Notes under the pieces: generated by a model
Told to the model about the DNA's origin: nothing
Databases searched by the model: none
Seen by the model: the letters and a program-made list of their open reading frames with translations, nothing else
Source of the DNA: Seminavis robusta
Taxonomy: Eukaryota > Bacillariophyta > Bacillariophyceae > Naviculales > Naviculaceae
NCBI GenBank assembly: GCA_903772945.1
Contig: CAICTM010000115.1
Span: 1 to 64,000 of the forward strand
Length of the DNA stretch: 64,000 nt
Reading direction: 5' to 3'
In this document: positions 9,149 through 19,933 of the stretch, one piece after another
Position numbering within the stretch: the stretch's first letter is position 1
Layout of the letters: each line of letters starts with the position of its first letter
Made by a program: the position numbers and the translations under genes

Positions 9149-10462
9149 CTAGCTTGGAGTTGTGGTGTATGCTTTTGTATTTCTTGCAGATCTCACCGCC
9201 AAGTAATCCGAGACTACCAAATCTGTTGCAACATCAAACACTTCTCCAGTGTCTATGTATTGAACGATGGTGTTGTCCTTTGGCTTTTCCTTTGTCTTGT
9301 GTTGACTGTTGTCTTGGTTTCTGCCATCGTCCTTCCCATTGTGAACAGGTCGTATATGAAACCCCAAGCTCCTCAGTCTCGCAAACAGATCCAAGCAGTT
9401 CTGTTCTTGGAGGTGATGCGTGGCAACTTCAAATTTGATGGTTTGTATCTTCCTTCCGAGGTCCACTCCCATTCCTTCCAGTACATTGCATTCATACCCT
9501 TGTGCATCCAGTTTGACAAGTGGAATAGTACGAGTGGTGGCTGGTGGGAGCAGAATGGAATCCAATCGTTCCACCGAGATTGGGTACCGATCGCTCCGAA
9601 TCTGTTGGTCGGGTACATCGCGAATGGCTTTTCCAAGGACGGAATTCCCCATGTTGGTTTCTCCTGTGAAAATCTCCAACACTTGATGGTTCTCCTTTCC
9701 CAGTCCGATCGGTACCAGGGTGACTCGGTCTTGTAGTGGTGTTGGGAGTCCCCGGAGCGTCATTTCCAGGGCAAACCGATTCATGGGATGTGGTTCCACG
9801 GCCAGAATGTGGGAATCCTCCGTACTGAGTAGCATTTCCAAGACACAGGATCCAATGTTGGCTCCAATATCGACAAAGAGCGGCGGCTGGCGTTGTCTCC
9901 AAAAAGTGATCGAGAACCAACGAATGACCTGGTTGGGTTGATTCTCGCGCCACAAGACGGGCAAAAGATCACAATCGGGCCAACGATGCTCTTTGGCAAT
10001 CACGCCGGAAATGAAATCTGGAAAGGGATGAACACACATCGGAACGGACTTGCCACTGGTCGCCACAAAGGTGGTCCAAACACAAGAGAAATTCCCTCCT
10101 GTCGTGACGGTGCGGGTGCCTCCAGGATAGGGTTGATGCCATTGCGGAATATTCCAACTCTTGCCGTGTGTTGGGATCAACCAGCTGGATTTGTTCGGGT
10201 CGTCATTGGTATTGTTGGAGGGGGGCAGCGTGGGGAGGAGAAAATAGTCGTCAACTTCTTTCCGACCAAAGATTCGGAACATGATCAGGATAGTCATCAA
10301 AGAGACAAAGACCACCCGAAACAACATGGATTGCCGACATCTTGCGCCAACCATGGACGACCCCTTGGTAGTCAGCCTCCTTCTCTCTTTCAGGAATAGC
10401 AATCCCCGATGCGATTCTAACCCAAAACCCATGACGACGAGGATCCGATGGGCTTTTATCAT
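9149..10462 (-). CDS. FkbM-family methyltransferase, type II membrane protein
   Basis: Single exon of 437 residues from the first ATG. A second in-frame ATG at 10354, context GTCCATGG, would give about 401 residues and places the membrane helix nearer the start. The helix FRVVFVSLMTILIMF lies at about residues 48-62 of the long form. The SAM-binding loop FVDIGANIGSCVLEML is at about 195, the acidic residue after beta-2 is in AVEPHP, and the FkbM hallmark KLDAQGYECNVLEG is at about 315. These are the motifs of the FkbM methyltransferase domain, which O-methylates sugars or small molecules. With an N-terminal anchor the enzyme would face the Golgi/ER lumen or cell exterior. The acceptor is unknown. 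The C-terminal 60 residues are low-complexity and not part of the domain. Confidence 0.85.
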   Translation of the reverse strand: MIKAHRILVVMGFGLESHRGLLFLKERRRLTTKGSSMVGARCRQSMLFRVVFVSLMTILIMFRIFGRKEVDDYFLLPTLPPSNNTNDDPNKSSWLIPTHGKSWNIPQWHQPYPGGTRTVTTGGNFSCVWTTFVATSGKSVPMCVHPFPDFISGVIAKEHRWPDCDLLPVLWRENQPNQVIRWFSITFWRQRQPPLFVDIGANIGSCVLEMLLSTEDSHILAVEPHPMNRFALEMTLRGLPTPLQDRVTLVPIGLGKENHQVLEIFTGETNMGNSVLGKAIRDVPDQQIRSDRYPISVERLDSILLPPATTRTIPLVKLDAQGYECNVLEGMGVDLGRKIQTIKFEVATHHLQEQNCLDLFARLRSLGFHIRPVHNGKDDGRNQDNSQHKTKEKPKDNTIVQYIDTGEVFDVATDLVVSDYLAVRSARNTKAYTTTPS

Positions 10463-10527
10463 GAGTTTGCGACATCTTGGGATCTTTCGACTTTCCGTTT
10501 TCGCGGGGCAAAAGACTGATGACTTAG

Positions 10528-10615
10528 GAACCTAGTCCTGAATTTCGACTGTTCTTTGCTTAAGCCTGGCCCCGGCTGGCTTCCGTAGATAATTTCCCTA
10601 CTCTAAACCCCTTTT
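10528..10615 (+). repeat. Retroelement tail fragment
   Basis: The last 85 or so bases of the element tail (AACCTAGTCCTGAATTTCG through GGCTTCCGTAGATAATTTCC) are nearly identical to those at 26045-26130. No coding part is attached. Confidence 0.85.
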
Positions 10616-10929
10616 AACCTTAGGACTCGCGACTAGACTCATTCGAGTGCAACCACGGTGTTCGCAAAACAGTTGCGAAATCGGTCACACGGAACTCATG
10701 AGGCTCGCAAGGAGAGAAGCCCATCTTAGCAATAATCGAATCAACGATCTGCAGCCTGACATAGAACGGATGGACGCTGCAATAAAAGTCTTGCAATTGA
10801 TACCAAAAGCCACCAGAGAGCTCTCCACCCAAGCAATCTTATCTGAGAGAGTCGATCGAAAAATTTAAGACATGCTCAACTCTTGAACAAAGCGATTCGA
10901 TTCTACCCCTTACATCGAGATCGAGCAAC

Positions 10930-13900
10930 ATGGCCACAAGCAGTGGTCGTCACAACAGTCGCCGCAGACATTATGAGGAAGATGATGACCATCATGTCAT
11001 GATGGTATCGGGTCACTCTGAACTAAGCAGTGTGTCCTTCTATACTGATGATCACATGATGGAGGGAGAAATACCCACCTTTTCTCCTTTTTTGGCGACT
11101 GGCACACCTTTGGAGGAGGAGGAGGACGAAGAAGAAGGCAATGACAAGGCAGTATTCCACGACGACGATGATAGGAACCATCCTTTCGATGGGGATGATG
11201 ACATGTACAGCTTTGATGATGACTGCTCTTCCATGGATAGTGCAGAACTGAGAGAGGCGGCTGTTCGTGCTGGATTTTTGGCGGTGTTTTTGGGCTGGAT
11301 TCAAAATGATCTGCTCCAACTCATGTTCAACTGCTTTGATTTTATACTCAGATGTCTCAAGTGTGTCAAAGGAGGAGATAATGGAGACTCTCCCCAGGAA
11401 GAGATTCTTGATCTTGCTATGGATGCTGTTGACGTTAATGATGTGATGATGGCTGATCCGTCTGCAATAACAGCTACCTCTGGGCATACTGCCGGAACTG
11501 CTTCGGGAACTGCATCTGCCACTGCTACTACTACTACTACCACAACAACAAATGCAGCTGCTGGTGCTACAGCAACATCCACTACCACAGCCGCTCAACA
11601 AACCACTGCCTTTGTGGGCATGCAAATGGCCACCTCAGCGGCCCAAGGAGCTGCGGGGGCAACAGGAGCAGCAACTGCATCGGCAACAGCCACAGCAGCA
11701 GCCACTACAACAAGTATTCTGGGAACTGTCAGCAGTGCTGTTGTATCTGCTGGTGCTGCCAGCCAAGTTGGTATGATTCCATTTGAGATTTGTTGGCTGA
11801 GATTTCATTCAGGTTATCCCGACTAACAGTTTCTCCCTTTTCAATCAGGTGTGGCAGTAGGCGTGGCAGCTGTAGCCATTGTTTCAACAGGAGTTTCTGT
11901 TGTCAACAATGCCAATAAAGAAGTGGCCAATGCCCGTCCCCTTGTTGTCTTGCCAAATTGTTCTGGTGATGCCAGAATGTTTCGGACTGGTTTTGTGGAT
12001 CTACACATTGAAGGTTTACCTCTTCCCGGCAATTCAACATTATGGCAAGATGTCAAGGAAGAAGTCGAGTTTCTGTTTCAATCCATATACAATAACTTGA
12101 CTGGGATGTGCCTGGATCCTTTTGATCGGGTTTTGTGGAATGCCACCTTGGAGAATTGGGACACAGTAGCCACATTTGAAGAATACACCAACAAGACAGC
12201 ACCAGTGGATGCTTCCATCAATGAATTCAGCAACCGCAGCACACATCCCACAACAACCATCACCTACTGGAAAGCAGAAGTCTCCTGCACTGGGTGTCCA
12301 GAGTTTGAACCACTCTTTGATCATACAATGATGACCACATCTGTCCATAAAAGAATACTCCAGCATTCTCTTGAGGAGAGTACCAAGAATACTCACAGAA
12401 ATTCAATGGGGAATCAATCAAAGGCATCCTTACACCCAGTGGGAGTGAACCTGGGCTATGCGGAGTTCTTCCCTGTGTTTGCTGCAACCTTTGGTTTTCA
12501 TATTGCATCAAGTCTTCAATCTTTCATGCATGATTTAAACAGCACAGATACAAACTCAAACGGCTGGCGGGACAAAATTCGGGTGACACAGGCTGTATCA
12601 AAATCTCCAATGCAAGCATCTACAGAAACAAATGGAACAACTGAAGAATTTGTGACTGTTGCAACGCTCGAAGAACATGACATCCAAGAATATGGAGACT
12701 TTGTACAAGCATCTGGGGGGAAAGTTATTGCACCTTTCATGGTAGAAGAGCTTGCTGCAATTTCAGATTGCCTTAGAACAAGCAGCAACAATGAATCTTC
12801 CAGTTTTTGTGCTAGATTGGATTCCATTGACCAAGAAGAAACCATGAGGTGTTTGGATGGTGATTCATTGTCATCGGCCGAGTGTTCACTGGTCTTGGAA
12901 GGCTTGATCACCAACCCCATATATCCATCACAGTCAGATTCAAGTGAGGCACCAGTAGGGGTACCTGCATTTGAAGGAGGGACACAAGAACTGGATTCTG
13001 TACGAGAGGCAGAAGTAGAACCTACAACCCAAACCCCACCAGCTCCCCTGAACAGCTCACCACAGCCAACATCAACATCATTAGGGACCTCGGCTACCAG
13101 TGTGACACTTGTACCCCAACAATCAGATCAACCATCTGACACTACATTTGTGCCTTCACCTCCCCTCACATTTGAGCCTTCACCTGTTCCAACAGCTGAA
13201 CCGACCACTGACCAGCCCAATCAGCCTTCTGAAACTGATCCAACACCTGAGCCTACCCTTGACCCATCCATTGAGCCTACGCCTGACCCCACATTTGAGC
13301 GGACACCTGACCAAACAGCTGGAGCTACAGTTGTCTCACCCGGGTCTCAGCATAGTGACCAGCCACAAGATCCAACAGTCAGTACCCCTACTACTTCTCC
13401 CCAAATTGCCACTGTGTCACTTGTGCTGTCTCCTAAGCCAACTCCCGAACCTGTGGGTACAGCTTCAGCTTTTGCCAACGTATCCATTGTGCTATCACCG
13501 CAGCCATCAACCCCCCAACCTGTTGAAGCAGTATCAATTGCAAATGTCTCTATTGTGCTATCACCCCAGCCAACAGAGATAATAGAAGCCCCTACAACTC
13601 AGCCACCCACTCTTACCCCAACTAATCAACCACCCACTCAACTTCCTACAACTCTACCACAAACTCTGCCACCCACAACTCTTCCACCAACAAAAGAGGA
13701 GTGCAGTTTGCCTTTCACAACCTATGATGAAGTCTATTATTTATCTTTTGAAGGAGACCCCAGCGTGATGCAGGATGACCAAGTGACCTCAGCTTTTGAG
13801 ACGGCCTATAAAAACTTAGATCCAGCTGTCTGTGACCCACAAATCTTGGATGTGACAGTAGAAGAATGGTACACCAGGCGGCGACTGCAACAAATTAATC

Positions 13901-16894
13901 CACAGATTGGGCTGCGCATTCAAACTGAACAGACAGCCCCAGGTCTGCCACTTCCAGCAGGAGCAGATTCAATTGTATTTTTGAACAGTATTAATGGAGT
14001 GTTCCAAGGTACTGGTGTGGTTGCCGTTGGTTTCAGCAAAACACTCATTACCCGAAACCCAACGAATGCCCCGAGTAAGGTTCCTTCTCAACACCCATCC
14101 AGCAGCCCCAGTGAATCTCCTTCCCAACATCCTTCCAGTAATCCTTCCAACTACCCTTCTGATGGATCAACATCTCCCAGATCATCAATCCCCTCATCAA
14201 TCCCCACTGCCGCACCAGGATATCCCACTGCAGGTCCAGTAACTGAAAATCCATCACAAATTCCTTCCTTGCAGCCTTCTAGCAATCCCTCTTTGGTTCC
14301 ATCCTCTCTGCCATCGGTGAGCCCCAGTGATTCTCCCTCACTTAAGCCTTCAAGCCTTCCATCCAACAAACCGTCATTCGCCCCCTCATCCAGGCCAACA
14401 GGGACACCAGGAGATCCCACTGCCAATCCAATAACTGCAAACCCCTCCAGAATTCCATCTAAAAACCCTTCACTGCAGCCACCTAGCACTCCCTCTTTTG
14501 TTCCGACCCCTCGACCATCAGGGAACCCAAGCGACACTCCTTCACTTCAGCCTTCAAGCCATCCTTCCAAGCAACCATCATCTGCCCCCTCATCAATCCC
14601 TACAGCATTACCAGGACAACCCACGATCACTCCATCAACTCATATTCCATCCAGCAGCCCTTCTGAAAATCCATCGAGGAACCCATCATCAGAGCCTTCA
14701 GAAATACCAACTCTTTTGCCTGCAAACTCACCTTCAGAACCCCCCAGCAACATACCATCACCCAAACCTTCTGGCAGTCCTTCAGACAATCCCACATTAT
14801 CTCCAACTCATATCCCATCTTCCAGTCCCACAAATAAGCCATCCGGACTTCCATCACTAATTCCGTCAACAAGTCCATCAACCTCTCCGTCGACCACACC
14901 ATCTAAGATCCCGTCATCCCGCCCCTCAGCAGTGCCATCAAACCTTCCATCTGCAGTCCCATCAATCAATCCATCAGTGTCACCAAGTAGCATTCCGTCC
15001 TCTAGTCCCTCTTTGAATCCTTCTTACAACCCCTCAACATCACCATCAACTTCACCTTCTATGAGCCCTTCTGTCACCCCAGGAAAGCCCACTGCTTCTC
15101 CATCAAGAACTCCATCTGAGAGTCCAAGTCTAAGTAACACACCAAGCATTACCCCATCCACTGCACCTTCAGCTAACCCATCAACCACGCCAACTTTAAG
15201 TTCATCTCCCAGCATGCTACCTTCGAATAGCCCATCTGGGCACCCTTCTGGAAGCCCTAGCAGCAGGCCTTCTGAGATCCCATCCTCCATCCCAAGTAGT
15301 GGTCCATCATTATTTCCATCCTTTTTCCCATCAACAGATCCAAGCACTATTCCATCATTGTTGCCATCCACAGTTCCAAGCACTAGTCCATCTGCAAATC
15401 CCTCTAAAGTGCCATCGCAAAGTCCATCACAGTTGCCTACCGAAATCCCAAGCTCAAGCCCTGTAGCTGCTCCCTCCACAAGCCCTAGTAGTAGTCCATT
15501 TGATGCTCCATCCTCAAACCCAAATGCAGTTCCTAGCCTACAACCAAGCAATTTTCCAGGTGGTTTGCCTAGCATGATGCCTATCAATACCCCAAGCCTC
15601 TCTCCCATCACTTCCCCAGCTAGCACACCAAATAGCCCACCTTCTTCATCCCAGGCATGCTTCCCTGATAGGCCAACATTGGACACTGCAATTAGTTCGG
15701 GACTGTACAGCCCGCACCCCACCTATGGGGACATTACAAGCTGGTGCTTTGCTCCAACGCTAACAGATTTTTCAAGTCTTTTTAGTGCTGAAACATTGAC
15801 TCATAACATCAATGGATGGGTGAGATATAATTTGAACTGGCCTTTTCTTGGCACTGTAAACATCTCATGGTTCTGTTCCCTACCTCTGTCTTGGCTGCAG
15901 GATGTATCAGTAAGTTAAAGAACGTTCCACTTAGCTACCATTGGCACCCAAGAACATCTGAATTTCTCATATTTTTTGGTCGTACAGAATGTTGTTGACA
16001 TGTCATACTTGTTTTCGGCTGCTACTTACTCTGGCTCGCTTGAAAGTTGGAATGTTGCGGTATGTCGATAAGAGGGATCCTCACAGGTTGGTTCATTGTG
16101 ACTTCATTGTTCCTCACGTTGCTGCATTGCATGTCATTGGTTTTCAGAAAGTTACAACGATGGAGGGGATCTTTTATAGCTTGTCTGGTTACAATGAAGA
16201 CCTCACCAGCTGGAATACTGCTTCTGTTCGAAACATGGAGCAGGCTTTTGCATGGAACTATGTGTTCAATGGAAACCTGAACAACTGGAATGTTGCGGCT
16301 GTGACCACATTTCGTAACATGTTTAATGGCGCCACCGACTTTCAACAGGATCTGAACAACTGGGATGTGTCATCTGCCCAAAACATGGGTTATATGTTTG
16401 ATGGGACTGTAAGTCTAAACCAGGGCTCATTTGTTGCATGGATCGATCACCACCATGTTTTCATCCTTGTTGCTAATCTTTTGTAACAACTAACTGCTTG
16501 GAACCCCCAGGTCTACAACTTTGACCTATCCAATTGGAATGTTGCCCGTGTCACTGAAATGGACGGTATGTTCCACCAGAATACTCTACTCAACTCCAAC
16601 TTTCAAAATTGGGATGTATCCAAAGTGGCGAATTTCGATTTCATGTTTGATGGATGCACACTATTCACTGGAGACATTATTAGTGGATGGGATGTGTCTT
16701 CTGCCACATCGATGCAGTTGATGTTCCGAGAGGCCTCCAGTTTTAACCAGGATTTGTGTGCCTGGGGGACACATTTGGGCAGCTCTGTGGATGTTGGTGG
16801 TATGTTCTTTGATGCCACATCATGCCCTTCCCAAAGTGACCCAAATCTTTCCGCATCCCCCAAGGGCCCCTTGTGCTATGTTTGTACCCCATGA
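10930..16894 (+). CDS. Giant PSxxPS / DUF285 (BspA-like) repeat protein, six exons
   Basis: Exons 10930-11770, 11849-15819, 15901-15909, 15988-16059, 16148-16408 and 16511-16894 join in frame to 1845 residues. Introns are 78, 81, 78, 88 and 102 bases, all GT-AG. Residues 1-280 are acidic and then Ala/Thr-rich. A hydrophobic segment spans the first splice junction (VSAGAASQVGVAVGVAAVAIV) and is probably a membrane anchor. A region with several Cys follows. About residues 360-600 are P/T/E-rich and about 720-1260 are a PSxxPS repeat of the kind seen in diatom wall or surface proteins. The C-terminus holds six or seven DUF285 repeats (LNNWDVSSAQNMGYMF pattern). Exon 3 is only nine bases and encodes D-V-S; without it the repeat reading INGW-DVS-NVVDM would be broken. 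All introns in the repeat region are phase 0. It is likely a cell-surface adhesion or wall protein; the ligand is unknown. Confidence 0.85.
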
Positions 16895-17312
16895 TTTGAT
16901 TTAAGTTTGTAATAGGGGGCAAAATGCCTCGAGCCCCCCACATACTGTAGATCAAACAGATTTGCTTCTATAAGGTTAAGGCTGAATCTAAAGATACTGT
17001 AGATATTTCTGACGTTTGAACCATCACGGGAACGAAGAGGCCATGGCAACAATGTTCCGTCGAATGAGGCATCATCAGATCATCAGCGCACCAGCTGAAG
17101 ACACCAAAGCAGGCCTATTGAACCTCCACAAGCTTTAGGTGTGGCTAGAGCTAGTCGTCGGCTACCTGGTACCGTATGCAGTGACACCCTTCTTCTTTGA
17201 TACGCACATCCTGAATCTTTTGGCAACTTGGTTGACAACTCTTCATCTTTTGGAGGCACATTTTTGTTTCTGTCAGCTGATAGCCAGTGTCCGAGTCGAG
17301 TGACAGTCCACA

Positions 17313-19643
17313 ATGATGATGGCCCCCGTATTGTCGGTAATACAAATACTAGCAGTATTGCTCCTCTGTCAAGCCGTTTCCGTCACCCAAGCCCTCAGCA
17401 GCCCTTCACCCAATAAGCAGAACAGCCCAGTGGGAAAACGATTCCAGTATGGAGGTGGAAGAACGGCAGGGCAGGCCGACATGCCCAACTTGAGCAATGA
17501 GGAAGACGACAATGACGAAGCCATTGACCGTTGGCAACCCCAACCACTGCAACCCGACGAAGCCAGACTGACGGTGGTGCAAATCACAGATGTCTACACT
17601 CTGGAACATTTTGCCTCCCTCAAGACCATGCTGGCGACGACACGACAACAATTGAAGCAATACAAACAGCAATTGGCAGCATCAGAAGGAGAAGAAGACA
17701 CATCATCAGAAGAAGAAACTAATGATGATGATGATCAGTACCTAACTGACAAATCCGACGACGGTGTCATTTCCGTCTTGACGGGAGACTTTTTAGCGCC
17801 CTACTTGTTGTCGTCGGTCGATCGAGGCAAGGGCATGATGCGTGCTTTGGCGGGGACTCCCGTCGACTATCTCACGTGGGGCAATCACGAAGCCGACATT
17901 GATCATCGGACCGTCTGTCGTCATGTTCGTGAGTTCAACGGGAAATGGATCAATTCCAATATGCTCGATCATGAGGCCATGGATGCGCAGCAAGATTATG
18001 ATGTCGTCGAAATTGAGTCTGCGAATGGCCACCACAAACGACGCATTGGATTGGTGGGAGTATTGAGTGACGATCCCGATCTTTATTCGCATTTCAAACC
18101 GCCCGGGGCATTTGGAGGCGCCACCATTACCGATCCTTGGAAGACTTTACAGGAATATCAAACCAAATTAGAAGGTCCAACACACAATTGCGATGTCGTA
18201 CTGCCGTTGCAGCATTTGTACGTGCCAGACGATCACAAGACATGTCAACAATTCGACTTTCCCGTGGTACTTTCCGGTCACGATCATCATCGAGTGGACG
18301 AAATCGTCCATGGCACACGTCTGCTCAAACCGGGGCTGGATGCCATTTATGCCACCGTCTTGGAACTATCGTGGGCGACTGCCGAACAAGTGGCACCCAC
18401 CGTGAAAGCACGCTTTGTCAAGACGGACGATTGGCCCGCCGATCCGGAATTGGAAGAAATCAACGATCGAGCTTATGATTCACTCGCACCATTGCGTGAT
18501 ACCGAATTGGCCCGTGTCCCACCGGCATTTGAACCACTGTCCAGTGTCAATAGTCGAGGACGGGTCTGTAGTATGGGACGATTTCTGTGTTCGCTAGTCA
18601 AGTCGTCATTGAATAGTACGCAACGACGACAACGGGCTCATCGAGTCGATGCCGTCTTACTAATGGGTGGAAATATCCGTGGAGGAACGGATTACCCCAA
18701 GGGAAGTTACTTTAGTTTGGAAGCTTTGGAGGCAGAAATCAAACCAGATGAATCCGTGGCCGTGGTGCAAATGCCGGGGTGGCTCCTGGCCAAGGGCGTG
18801 GCCGAAACCCATTCGGGTGATCCCATACCGGGGTGGATCCAATATGATGATGGAGTCAAAGAGAAGCTGCCGGAGGATGGGGATGGCGCGCCCGTGGTGA
18901 CACATGTCAATGATTTGCCCATTGATCCCGACATGACGTATCGAGTTGCCACCAAAATATCCGACTTGGCAAATGGACAAAGTCCTTCTTGGAAGGAATG
19001 TAAGTTAGTTTGGTTGACAGCATGCAATCGCTCCTCCATCGAATGAATCGAGTTGGCTGGCTACGGTAGCTTTCTACTTACTTGATTATGCTGATCCTAC
19101 TAACCATTGCAAGACTATTTGAAACATGGCATTGACAATCTGATTTCAGATTATACAACCTACCCCGAGGCATTGCCCACAAAGGGTGCCTACGTCAATG
19201 TCTATGCAGAACTCATGAGCTTCTTTAGCAAGAACCTATGGAGAAAGATGTGGGAGGCAATGACGCCTTTGGCCATGGCCGTGGAGAAGGGGACTGAAGT
19301 CGACAATCTGGAGATTGACGCGACTTCCTTGGATGAATTGTGCGATGTAGAAGCCAACTGCTTGCCAGAACAACGGCTGTCTGTCCTGGATCAAGATGAT
19401 TCCGGTGTAGTGACGATTGACGACATTCACTTGGCACTCGCGGATATCTTGCATCTTTCAGTGGATGGTAGCGGGACCGAAACGTCTCTGGCCGAGTTTG
19501 TTCATAACTTTGCCGATGCCGATGGGGATGGAGTTGTGACGGTGGGCGATATGAAGTCCTTTTGTGCGGAGATTCCAGAAATTTACGACAATCAAAAGTG
19601 GCGATTGGCGTTTCCCAGACCGGAACAGTTGCTTTCCCGGTGA
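17313..19643 (+). CDS. Secreted 5'-nucleotidase-like metallophosphoesterase with C-terminal EF-hands
   Basis: Exons 17313-18999 and 19114-19643, with a 114-base intron (donor GTAAGT, CTAAC branch-like site, acceptor GCAAG), give 738 residues. A signal peptide (LSVIQILAVLLLCQAVSVTQA) starts the protein. The phosphoesterase part shows ITDVYTLE (about residue 90), LTGDFL (about 155), the metal ligand motif GNHE (about 189) and GHDHH (about 323). MGGNIRGGTDY (about 450) marks the 5'-nucleotidase C-terminal domain. The second exon encodes two EF-hands, DQDDSGVVTIDD (about 654) and DADGDGVVTVGD (about 697), each with the DxDxDG-type loop. The enzyme is expected to hydrolyse nucleotides or other phosphate esters outside the cell or in a vacuole, with calcium binding as a possible control. 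It faces the FAS1 gene tail-to-tail. Confidence 0.85.
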
Positions 19644-19933
19644 TACTGTGCAACTTTATTGTGACTTTTTTTGAATTGATTAGAAACAGCCATCTGTTGT
19701 TTACGAAAACGAAACTTGATTTCCAGTGATTTTATGTTATGCTAGAATAAATTATGTAATTTATGTAGTTGCCTTATCCGTCACATCCAATGAGATTCTT
19801 CCTGCGTTCTTTTCGCTTCACCCGTCCAACGCGTACTGCATATTCAAACAAACAAAACAAGCATGGGAAGTACCGTCTCCCGTGTATCAGCCATCACGCA
19901 CACCCTCATGACTGCTTGCGCTGTGCTTCCTTT

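Noticed and set aside
13109-15722. Several long frames in other registers across the PSxxPS region
   Set aside because: Products of the tandem-repeat composition; only one frame connects with the flanking exons and the DUF285 repeats.
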